Positions 25,163 to 32,894 of a DNA stretch of 39,356 bases are shown here, in pieces. The position numbers were made by a program, and so were the translations under genes. The stretch comes from Bacteroides sp. CAG:443 (GTDB lineage: Bacteria; Bacteroidota; Bacteroidia; Bacteroidales; Bacteroidaceae). Where the stretch lies: NCBI GenBank assembly GCA_000432735.1, contig FR887816.1:90297-129652 (forward strand), in the 5' to 3' direction. Each line of letters starts with the position of its first letter. Within the stretch, counting starts at the first letter, position 1. The notes under the pieces are model-generated. The model was not told where the DNA came from, did no database searches, and saw only the letters and a program-made list of their open reading frames with translations.

Positions 25163-26072
25163 TATTTGATTTTTTATAGTATGACAATATATTCTCTGCA
25201 AACTTACATATTTCATCCTTTACCCATTGAGGTTCGATAACTTCTATCTGGTCAGTCTGTTGAAGCAAAGCCTGAAGAAAATCGTATGTAGGCCGGATTG
25301 TCATTTCGAATGTAGTAGATTCATCATCAGATGCAATTTCACGCTGAGAGTCATGTATGGGTAAAGTAGCCAGGTATTTTCTTGCCCATCCGTATGCCTT
25401 AATCACTACACGCTCAATATCAATATTTCCGTCAGCGATAATGCCTACGCATCCTTCAAAATATTTATTTATATCAAATGAATCAGGAAGTTTGAATGTT
25501 GTATCCGTAACTTTGACATTGAGAATTCTGTCAAGTGCGTATGTCCTTATTTCTTCAGAATATACCGACCATCCTATAAGATACCAACGACGGTTATAAA
25601 CCTTAAGATGATAAGGTTCTATCTGAAACGTACTTGCATGCGACCTGCCAAAGCCCTGGTGGGTTATCTCCACTACACAATTCTGACGCATTGCCTGAAG
25701 TAAAATCTGTAAATATTTATTTCCTGAAGGAATCTTTTCAAATGAGATGCGTTTCTCCAACTTTCTGTCTGCCTGAAGCTGGTTCAGTGTAGCATACGAA
25801 TCTATCAGCCATGAACGGAAACCATCACCCTCCAACAAATCTGCATCTTCTATATAATACCCATATCCACGTTTTGCATCGCATGATATGATTATATCAA
25901 AGATTGTCTGCACTGCATCTTTATGATTCATAAATGTCTTCCATGGTAATGGTTTGCCATCACCCAATCCACAATCTTCCCATTTGTCACTTATTTCCTT
26001 AAATGTGATATATGGATGACATCTGATCAAATCCACAAGCCATACATACCGACCAAATTTGTTTGCTGCCAT
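25155..26072 (-). CDS. WYL-domain transcriptional regulator
   Basis: This 305-aa protein has an N-terminal winged-helix-like region (residues ~1-75, with LVDLIRCHPYITFKEIS) and a central WYL domain whose signature is RRWYLIGW at residues 161-168, followed by TYALDRI. A C-terminal WCX-like segment follows. WYL proteins usually sense nucleic-acid or nucleotide ligands and regulate defence, DNA-repair or mobile-element genes. The gene overlaps the remnant of a DEDDh exonuclease gene by 8 bp, which suggests the exonuclease was its partner. Palindromes lie just upstream of its start, suggesting autoregulation. It appears intact, unlike its surroundings. Confidence 0.85.
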   Translation of the reverse strand: MAANKFGRYVWLVDLIRCHPYITFKEISDKWEDCGLGDGKPLPWKTFMNHKDAVQTIFDIIISCDAKRGYGYYIEDADLLEGDGFRSWLIDSYATLNQLQADRKLEKRISFEKIPSGNKYLQILLQAMRQNCVVEITHQGFGRSHASTFQIEPYHLKVYNRRWYLIGWSVYSEEIRTYALDRILNVKVTDTTFKLPDSFDINKYFEGCVGIIADGNIDIERVVIKAYGWARKYLATLPIHDSQREIASDDESTTFEMTIRPTYDFLQALLQQTDQIEVIEPQWVKDEICKFAENILSYYKKSNND

Positions 26073-26095
26073 AAATACCTGATTTTAAATTTATA

Positions 26096-26203
26096 TTATG
26101 CCACAAAATTGCATAAGCACTTATGCTAAATTTAGGCATAGATATAGAAAAAACAAATAAATTTACGCAACTATATGCTTTATTGTACCAACGATTTTGT
26201 GGC
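26096..26203. promoter_or_regulatory. Palindromes upstream of the WYL regulator gene
   Basis: GCATAAGCACTTATGC (26111-26126) is a perfect 7+7 palindrome 39 bp before the WYL start. A larger inverted pair, GCCACAAAAT (26100-26109) and ATTTTGTGGC (26194-26203), brackets it. The minus strand has CAATTTTG next to the small palindrome, a one-mismatch -7 box, so a dimer bound there would cover the promoter. The span 26073-26265 contains no gene. Confidence 0.5.
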
Positions 26204-26265
26204 ACATAAAATATTTTGTGTAAATAGGGAAAAAAGTAAAGTGCTTCTAAAAAGTTGAACGTGTT

Positions 26266-26332
26266 AAGGATGTAAATTAGACGGTGTGGGCAAAGTTAAT
26301 TTCTTTACTCACACCGTCTAATTTACATCCTT
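26266..26332. terminator. Perfect 23-bp inverted repeat at the island-PUL border
   Basis: The left arm 26266-26288 (beginning AAGGATGTAAATTAG) and the right arm 26310-26332 are perfectly complementary over 23 bp with a 21-nt loop. It lies 14 bp past the stop of the last PUL gene and probably terminates the minus-strand PUL transcript, although the T-run on that side is displaced. A mobile-element end cannot be excluded. Confidence 0.6.
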
Positions 26333-26346
26333 ATTTTATAGTCCTT

Positions 26347-27693
26347 TCATCGGCAGGCCCCTCCTTCTCTCATACCTTCTTCCACCTCTTTCCAAAGATT
26401 CTTATTGATAATATGTACAATGTCGAACACCATCAAACCGTCGGAAAGCTTCAGGTTCATGGTTATTGCTTTCGATAGCTTAGCTGGATTGTTATAGAAT
26501 TGATCAACTAAGACTCCACCCATAAACTTATTGTTTTTCAATATAGTGCGCAGATGTTGACACGAACCTTCCACACAATACCATGTGCCCGACTGGGCCT
26601 GACTATCTGTTTCGTTCCAAACGCTATGACCGTTCCTCAGATATTCTTCTATCGTAATGTCCGTGTAGTAATTTCCCGTAGCATATAAGTCTATCAATTC
26701 GGCATAACCATAGTTTTTATACTCAGGAGTTGCCCAGTCGAAATCCTTGCTGGGATCATAGTCCTTGCTGGCAAAATTCACACCTACTTCATAGTAAGAT
26801 GGATACCAAGCACCTGTATATGTGCCAAACGATATATTGGGATTCACGGCTTTTACTTCCTTGCGGACCAAAGCCATAAAGTCAGTAATCGTCTTTGTGC
26901 GCCACTCAAACCACTTCAAAGCCAGCTTTCCAAATTTGGGCACAAACTTTCCGTCGACCGTCTTTTCCCAGGTCAGGATATCTTGCGGAAAATTCTCCAC
27001 CTTAGCGCCAATATATTCCTCAAACTTACTGCGCGAAAGCGGTGAAAAGTCGGCACTGATACCATCGTATCGTACACGGTCGAGCATCAGTCCGTCCAAG
27101 TTGGGATATTTGCCAACCAACTCTTTCAGTACATTGATGATATGTTTACGATACTCCTCGTTAAGCGGATTAATCATGGCACCATACTTATGTTTTTCCT
27201 CCATGATCGAGATAATCCCTTTCTCAGGATTGTAAACCATAGATGCCCATTCTGGATGGCCATCATAAACCAAGCCATGGTCAAAATAATTGTGACCGGC
27301 ACAGAACACATTCAACGATGCATGTACCTGCAATCCCAGTTTATGCCCTTCCTGAATAAAATAGCCCAAATAATCAAAGTTTCCACGTTTGGCCCCCTTC
27401 CACTCTTCCATGCGCGGAGCATACTTACTGTCATAGAGTACTTCACCAGTAATCGGACGTACGTCGACAATGGCATGCGTAAATCCAAGCGACTTTATCT
27501 TCTGTAAATAATAATCAATGGAATCTTTCTGATTAAAACGGCCGAAGTTAGCTTCGGCATCAAACCACATCAGTGCTGGCTTGGCTGGAGTCTCTTCTAT
27601 CTTAACCATTTTCTTAGTTCCACCGCAAGATGACAATACAAGCATTCCTGAGGCAAGTAGTAAAAGAGATTTTTTCAAACTTAATTTTTTCAT
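26347..27693 (-). CDS. GHL10-family (glycosyl hydrolase-like) lipoprotein, copy 1
   Basis: This 448-aa protein has a lipoprotein signal with Cys23 (SGMLVLSSC). The rest is a TIM-barrel domain of the family 10 glycosyl hydrolase-like (GHL10/DUF187) type: MWFDAEANFGRF, HAIVDVRPITGEVLYDS, LDGLMLDRVRYDG, FGTYTGAWYPSYYEVGVNF, and VFDIVHI near the end. The acidic residues in VDVRP and LDRVRYD are candidate catalytic residues. It closely resembles the other GHL10 protein of this locus (29646-31049). It should be anchored in the outer membrane or periplasm and cleave a glycan of unknown type. It follows the acetylesterase gene by 33 bp. Confidence 0.85.
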   Translation of the reverse strand: MKKLSLKKSLLLLASGMLVLSSCGGTKKMVKIEETPAKPALMWFDAEANFGRFNQKDSIDYYLQKIKSLGFTHAIVDVRPITGEVLYDSKYAPRMEEWKGAKRGNFDYLGYFIQEGHKLGLQVHASLNVFCAGHNYFDHGLVYDGHPEWASMVYNPEKGIISIMEEKHKYGAMINPLNEEYRKHIINVLKELVGKYPNLDGLMLDRVRYDGISADFSPLSRSKFEEYIGAKVENFPQDILTWEKTVDGKFVPKFGKLALKWFEWRTKTITDFMALVRKEVKAVNPNISFGTYTGAWYPSYYEVGVNFASKDYDPSKDFDWATPEYKNYGYAELIDLYATGNYYTDITIEEYLRNGHSVWNETDSQAQSGTWYCVEGSCQHLRTILKNNKFMGGVLVDQFYNNPAKLSKAITMNLKLSDGLMVFDIVHIINKNLWKEVEEGMREGGACR

Positions 27694-27726
27694 TGGTACC
27701 TACATGTTTTATTAGTTAATATTTTT

Positions 27727-29142
27727 CTATTTTATCACCGCTCTAAAAGGAGCAGCCGGAAACCCAGCATTGTTCTGCAAGGTCCCTACCTTGTAATTGC
27801 GAAAGCAATAGCGTACTTCAACCGGATTCGGAACAGAATCATTCCATACTTTAACCTTTGAACTGCCACCAATAATTTCAGCCTTGGCAGGATATATATT
27901 ACCTGCTTTGTCGACTAGTTCAAAGCCTTCTACCAATTGGTTTTCAGGTCCAAGGCCATCCTCACCAAATTCAAAATCCACCTCAACGTGCTGACCGTTC
28001 ATCTGACATTGCCGATAGATGGGCCCTGAATACATAAAACCTTCCAAACCATAAGTACGTGCCAGTGCCCAATAAGCCAGACGTTCGCCAACTTTTATTT
28101 TATAAGGTGAATGGATAAATTTCTCGCTGCCAGCATCAGTGGTAATCACCATGCCTGTGCCAGGCACTTCATGCATCAGTTCAAGCTGACACTGTCTGAA
28201 GAGAGCCCAGTCGAATTTATCACAGCCTTCCGATTCCCAAGGAGCAATCTGAACATAATAGAACGGCATCTCGGGTGACTGAAAAAAAGTACGCCACTCG
28301 GCCACCATAGCAGGAAAGAGTTTCTTATAAAGAGCCGGATCCGCACTATTTGCCTCTCCCTGATACCAGATAACTCCTTTTACAGGGAAACCTTTCCAAG
28401 GATTGACCATGGCATTCCACAATAAAGTGGGTGTACCAGCCGGCCAACCGAATTCTGTAGCCTTCACATCAGGCAACTCTACTTCTGTAAACGGCTCTAA
28501 CGTTTCACGGCTCATCCAAGCCTCTATCTTTGAAGCGCTCCATGCACAATGTATCAAGCCTACAGGTACATCCAGCGTACGCTGAAGTAAATCACCGAAA
28601 AAATATGCAGTAGCACTGAAATTGGCTACCTCTTTAGGTGAAAGTTCGGTCCAATATCCATCAATACCCTCCGTCTTCGGAGTAGTGCTCCAGGCATTCT
28701 TCACTGTGTAGAGCCTCAATGGGCGCTTGGAATCAGCCGCTACAATGTAGGGCTGAGAACCATAGACCGGCTGACCTCGAAAGCCTTTGACCGGCATCTC
28801 CATATTGGACTGACCGGAACAAAACCAAACTTCACCAATCAGAATATTCTTTAAGACCAGTTTATCACCGTCGTTGAAAGTAATAGTATAAGGACCGCCA
28901 TAAACCGGAGTTTCCAGCGTCAGTGTCCACAACTGCCCTTCCCGACGGTCGGCGTAGACTTTTTTATTGTTCCACGAAGCCACGGCATATACTTTCTTAC
29001 CGGTAGTTGACCGACCTGTGAAAACAACTTTTGACTGCTGTTGCAGTACCATGCCGTCACCCCAAATAGAAGGGAGTGTTACTTTGGCATAAAGAACTGA
29101 TCCTAACAGCGATAAACAAAACAAACTAAACAATCTTTTCAT
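27727..29142 (-). CDS. Sialate O-acetylesterase-like SGNH hydrolase
   Basis: This 471-aa secreted protein has a signal peptide ending near LYA (residue ~19), a beta-rich N-terminal region (LPSIWGDGMVLQQ), then an SGNH/SASA esterase domain with FCSGQSNME (probable nucleophile Ser112) and VIWYQGEANSADP. A C-terminal beta domain ends PAAPFRAVIK. Family members remove O-acetyl groups from sialic acids or other sugars so that exo-glycosidases can act. In this PUL it lies between two GHL10 genes, so it probably deacetylates the same glycan. The exact acetylated sugar is not determined. Confidence 0.88.
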   Translation of the reverse strand: MKRLFSLFCLSLLGSVLYAKVTLPSIWGDGMVLQQQSKVVFTGRSTTGKKVYAVASWNNKKVYADRREGQLWTLTLETPVYGGPYTITFNDGDKLVLKNILIGEVWFCSGQSNMEMPVKGFRGQPVYGSQPYIVAADSKRPLRLYTVKNAWSTTPKTEGIDGYWTELSPKEVANFSATAYFFGDLLQRTLDVPVGLIHCAWSASKIEAWMSRETLEPFTEVELPDVKATEFGWPAGTPTLLWNAMVNPWKGFPVKGVIWYQGEANSADPALYKKLFPAMVAEWRTFFQSPEMPFYYVQIAPWESEGCDKFDWALFRQCQLELMHEVPGTGMVITTDAGSEKFIHSPYKIKVGERLAYWALARTYGLEGFMYSGPIYRQCQMNGQHVEVDFEFGEDGLGPENQLVEGFELVDKAGNIYPAKAEIIGGSSKVKVWNDSVPNPVEVRYCFRNYKVGTLQNNAGFPAAPFRAVIK

Positions 29143-29552
29143 ATCCTCATGTCCTTTTTATTAATTAATTCAGGAATATTTTATTCTCATTTCAATGTCT
29201 GACTAACACATTTTCCAAAGGTCAGTACTCCTTATCTCTATTCGTGAAACCCTATTGTGAGAAATAACTCCGAACAATGACTGGTCCGTACAGATAAAAT
29301 CCAGTCATAATGAATCATAAAGCTCCGTAGCGTTTTCCTCCGAGTCTGTATCCGTATACACAAAAACAACAGATTCCATTTCTGCTGACTTAAGCAGATT
29401 GAACTCCTGCGACCTACAATCATCGTTCTACTACCCTGCTCCAATAGATAAAACAGAATGAATGCAGCTTCGACGAAGTATTCAGAAACTTTTGCACTGA
29501 AGAGAACAAATAAGTAAAAAAGTAAGTATTGAATTCTTCATAACATCATCAT
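29143..29552. other. Long intergenic gap inside the PUL
   Basis: About 410 bp without a convincing gene. A 68-codon minus-strand frame (29238-29444) has no family resemblance and overlaps other short frames, so I do not call it. I find no exact TAnnTTTG box on the minus strand here, although the acetylesterase gene lies past a terminator and should need a promoter in this gap. Confidence 0.4.
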
Positions 29553-29610
29553 AAAAGAAGCTGCTCTTTCCACTAATATAAGATAAGCACAAGAGACAGC
29601 TTCTTTTATT
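29553..29610 (-). terminator. Terminator after the second GHL10 gene
   Basis: The arms AAAAGAAGCTG and CAGCTTCTTTT, extended by CTCTT/AAGAG pairing, form a stem just past the stop at 29646. On the minus strand the 3' arm ends in a T-rich tail. Confidence 0.75.
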
Positions 29611-29645
29611 AAGAGAATGTGTTAAGTCTAAATTTAATTAATTTC

Positions 29646-31049
29646 TTACTGGATGGAATTCAAGTAATCATCGAACCCCTTCTTGAAGTCGTTCCAGTAA
29701 TCGTACATCTTAATATGTACCATATCAAAGACAAAATAGCCATCGGCCACATTGATGCAGGCATCTATAGTCTGTGGAATTTTATCTCCTTGCCCGCCTT
29801 CAGTCCAACCTGTACTATTGCCTATGTCTGGTCCACCGGCAAACTTGACATCGCCCATCAACAGCTTTTTGGCATTCGTACAGAAACCTTGCATATTCCA
29901 CTCTCCGCTCCCATATATTTCATCAGTCGAAGCATAAGCTCCAAGCAACATAAAGTCGAGCATATCGGCATAGCCATAATCTTTATATCTGTCTGTTGCC
30001 CAATTAGGATAATCGGCAGCAGTGTCATACTTTGGACTAGCCCAGTTGACACCTACCTCATAGTAGGTTGAATACCAAGCACCCACATATACACCAAAGC
30101 GTAAGTCAGGATTAACTGATTTCACTTTATCGCGCGCCTTGGCTATAAAATCATGAATAACTTTAGCTCGGAATTCCAACCACTGCTTCATGTACTTAGG
30201 CTGCGGAGAAGGTAACGGATAATAACTACTCCCTGGCTGAATGATATCTTCGGGAAAGTTTTCGACTGTCTCACCAATATATTCTTCAAACTTTTGTTTG
30301 GAAATAGTCGAAAAATCAGAAGCAAAGTCATTGTAACGGCAGCGATCCAGGAAAATACCATCTATATCATACTTAGCCAAGTCACCCAACAACTGAAGAA
30401 CAAACTGTTGAACTTCATCATTGGCAGGATTCAGGAATTTTGTACCATATACATTGTCGGGATCGTTTGCTGCCGTCATATCCATGGCATTGGTAAGCCC
30501 TCCTTCCAAATTAAGCGTAGTAGCCCATTCTTTCTTAGAAGGATCTCTAAAGAGCAATCCTTGTTCTCCCAAGCCATAAGGATAAAGGTTACCACCTACA
30601 AAAGTATTGATAGAGGCATTGACTTTCAACCCCAATTTATGACCGGCGTCAATAAAGGCCTGCAGATAGTCCCACGTTGCCGTACGTTCAAAATAAACAT
30701 AACCATTATCACTCCAATAGTCCAGCTTCTTTACTTGGTCTACAGCCGATGTCTGAAACAGCACATCGCCCATAGTAGGACGTACATCCACCACAACATC
30801 AGTGAAACCGGCTTCTTTTGCTTTCTCCAGGTCACGTTCTATATTTTCTTTACTGTTAGCATAGTCGGGGAAATTGGCAGCTGCATCAATCCACACAAAG
30901 CGAGGCTTAGCCTCAACCTGCTCTTCAGGCTCATCCGTATCTTCCTCCCAAGGCCAGCCAGGTATGCCGTCATTGCTGTCTTTGCAAGCTCCCAACAAGA
31001 ACATACAACACAAAACCGCAATGGCATTAGAATATCTAAAAAACTTCAT
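29646..31049 (-). CDS. GHL10-family (glycosyl hydrolase-like) lipoprotein, copy 2
   Basis: This 467-aa protein has a lipoprotein signal with Cys22 (CMFLLGAC), followed by an acidic linker (WPWEEDTDEPEEQ) suggesting surface exposure. The GHL10 barrel follows: FVWIDAAANFPDY, TDVVVDVRPTMGDVLFQ, IDGIFLDRCRYND, FGVYVGAWYSTYYEVGVNW and FVFDMVHI. It aligns with the product of 26347-27693 along most of its length, so the two are paralogues within one locus. Copy 2 has a longer middle (around LEGGLTNAMDMTAAND) and may have a different substrate register. It is preceded by an intrinsic terminator that separates it from the upstream surface-protein gene. Confidence 0.85.
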   Translation of the reverse strand: MKFFRYSNAIAVLCCMFLLGACKDSNDGIPGWPWEEDTDEPEEQVEAKPRFVWIDAAANFPDYANSKENIERDLEKAKEAGFTDVVVDVRPTMGDVLFQTSAVDQVKKLDYWSDNGYVYFERTATWDYLQAFIDAGHKLGLKVNASINTFVGGNLYPYGLGEQGLLFRDPSKKEWATTLNLEGGLTNAMDMTAANDPDNVYGTKFLNPANDEVQQFVLQLLGDLAKYDIDGIFLDRCRYNDFASDFSTISKQKFEEYIGETVENFPEDIIQPGSSYYPLPSPQPKYMKQWLEFRAKVIHDFIAKARDKVKSVNPDLRFGVYVGAWYSTYYEVGVNWASPKYDTAADYPNWATDRYKDYGYADMLDFMLLGAYASTDEIYGSGEWNMQGFCTNAKKLLMGDVKFAGGPDIGNSTGWTEGGQGDKIPQTIDACINVADGYFVFDMVHIKMYDYWNDFKKGFDDYLNSIQ

Positions 31050-31083
31050 CGCAAATAATTATTTTCCAATGGTTCATTTTTGT

Positions 31084-31121
31084 AAAAATCCAGGAGACTC
31101 AGTTCTCCAAGACTCCTGGAT
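31084..31121 (-). terminator. Intrinsic terminator/attenuator inside the PUL
   Basis: On the minus strand ATCCAGGAG and CTCCTGGAT form a 9-bp stem followed immediately by TTTTT. It sits between the surface-protein gene and the second GHL10 gene and should reduce read-through into the enzyme genes. Confidence 0.75.
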
Positions 31122-31138
31122 ATTCTTAACTAACTCAA

Positions 31139-32827
31139 TTATTTCTGAATACAATCAGCAGAGAACCCACCGATAGTAGCACTGTTATTGTCATAATAGT
31201 AAACGTAAATCTTGAAGCCGTTGGTAGACGGAGCTATCAAAACGTCACCCGAAGCAGTCTTCGTGTCACCTTGCTGATACCAGTTCAAAGCATCGGCCTT
31301 GAATACCAGTGCTGGAGAGGTAAAGACATCATTACCCAAAGAGCCCTTGCTTGTGACATCATACAAATATACCTGAGGACCAACACCCCAATGCGGGAAG
31401 TGAGAAACAAGCAACATAGCCAGATAGTTAGCATTGTTGAACGTCTTAGTATCAAGACAGTTCTGATTCTGTGCCCAGCTATTGCCACTGGTATTCGCCA
31501 ACTGTGCAGCTATCTGATTGTTACCATTCAGATAAGTCAGAATATTGGCATCGTAGTATGACAAGAAATAGCCATCGGTCACATTAGTTGAAGCTGGAAC
31601 TACAGAAGTCGAATTAACAGGAGCAGCTCCCCATGCTAAGCCAGTAGATGAAATATCGACAACCTCAGGAGTCTGGATTTCACCATTCTTCACTACAATA
31701 CGTGTAAAGGCACTTGAACTGGTCACACCGCTAATACCATCATTCGTCAGGATAATGACTGCATTACTTGTTACATCACCAATCACTTTCATCTTAGCAC
31801 CCATAGGTAATCCTGCGGTATTAGTGAACGAGTAGAAAAGTTGAGGAGCATCCTTTACAGAAGAAGTCATGAAGATATTGCACTGGTTGCCTATGTCTAC
31901 CTTGTTGCAGATAAGCAGGTGTCCACCTTCATCACTTGTGACACAACCGGCTTGTGCCGAACCCAGATTAATAGTACCGCCCTTGCTACCTGTTTCCTGA
32001 TTGAAGTAAAGAGGAGTTGTTCCGTCGCCCATGCAGACAACCAACTGTCCACCTACAACACCCAACGTAGGAGCATTGGTGTCATTCCAAGGAATACCAG
32101 CTCCAGCCGTTGCATCCAGATTGAACAGTTCTTCAAGCGGTGCATTGAATCCGTATGGAATCTTTGCCGGTATAGTCTTTCTAACTACATATTCTTTCTT
32201 GTCCACTCCATTATGAGCCACTACTGTAAACGTTACATCATCATTGTAATCTAAAGCCTCAACGCGCGGATCAGGAGTAATGGTAGCATGAGGCGACAAA
32301 GTAATATCAGCCAGACAAGAGTGCAAATCGTCCGCACTAATCAGTGAGATCGTATTCGAGCTATTATCAATGACACCGGATACAACTGGGTCAACCAGTG
32401 AAAAAGACAGAAGCTCGCATTTATCAGACTTCGTGCGTTCGCCTGTAATGCAAATCTCACGTTTCTCGCCTTGAGCATTAGTGTATACAAAATAGTTATC
32501 TTTTGTAAGATCCAGTACCGTCAGACTTGGTTCAATTGTACAATTAGGAGCCAACTCAGCCCTTACTCTGACGGCCGTCATATACGGTGTAGTCTCATCC
32601 TCACTATCTTCCGGATAGAACCACGGAATAGGTATTACATACTTGTCGGCCGAAGCATCTGTTATCGCATACTTTACAATCTCTTTATCGGTAAAAGGAC
32701 CAGAGGTAAAGATAGCTGTAAGACTCGTAATACCTTGACGATCTGCTGTAGGGAGCACATATTCAGGCTCCTGGCAGGCTGTCATTATAGACAACAAGCC
32801 TAATAATAATAAATATATCTTTTTCAT
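31139..32827 (-). CDS. DUF5018-like surface glycan-binding lipoprotein
   Basis: The protein is 562 aa from the ATG at 32827 (an alternative ATG is two codons upstream), with a lipobox at Cys18 (LSIMTAC). The N-terminal half holds two or three Ig-like beta repeats of the kind found in DUF5018 and other SusE-position proteins (for example VRVRAELAPNCTIEPSL, ADITLSPHATITPDPRV). The C-terminal half resembles a beta-propeller (LNLDATAGAGIPWND, GGHLLICNKVDIG). It is the third gene after susC and susD, the usual slot for a surface glycan-binding protein that captures the polysaccharide for import. It has no catalytic motif. Confidence 0.75.
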   Translation of the reverse strand: MKKIYLLLLGLLSIMTACQEPEYVLPTADRQGITSLTAIFTSGPFTDKEIVKYAITDASADKYVIPIPWFYPEDSEDETTPYMTAVRVRAELAPNCTIEPSLTVLDLTKDNYFVYTNAQGEKREICITGERTKSDKCELLSFSLVDPVVSGVIDNSSNTISLISADDLHSCLADITLSPHATITPDPRVEALDYNDDVTFTVVAHNGVDKKEYVVRKTIPAKIPYGFNAPLEELFNLDATAGAGIPWNDTNAPTLGVVGGQLVVCMGDGTTPLYFNQETGSKGGTINLGSAQAGCVTSDEGGHLLICNKVDIGNQCNIFMTSSVKDAPQLFYSFTNTAGLPMGAKMKVIGDVTSNAVIILTNDGISGVTSSSAFTRIVVKNGEIQTPEVVDISSTGLAWGAAPVNSTSVVPASTNVTDGYFLSYYDANILTYLNGNNQIAAQLANTSGNSWAQNQNCLDTKTFNNANYLAMLLVSHFPHWGVGPQVYLYDVTSKGSLGNDVFTSPALVFKADALNWYQQGDTKTASGDVLIAPSTNGFKIYVYYYDNNSATIGGFSADCIQK

Positions 32828-32894
32828 AATCATTGTTTTTAGATTTAATGGATATCCGTTACCACTTGAAGCAAGACGTTATCCATCCTCCTTA

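Noticed and set aside
29238..29444. 68-codon minus-strand frame in the PUL gap
   Set aside because: No signal, domain or ribosome-binding context; another frame over the same bases looks equally protein-like, so neither is supported.
32848..32886. Hairpin between the susD-like and surface-protein genes
   Set aside because: The stem ATGGATA/TATCCAT is interrupted and has no adjacent T-run, so it is not called as a terminator.
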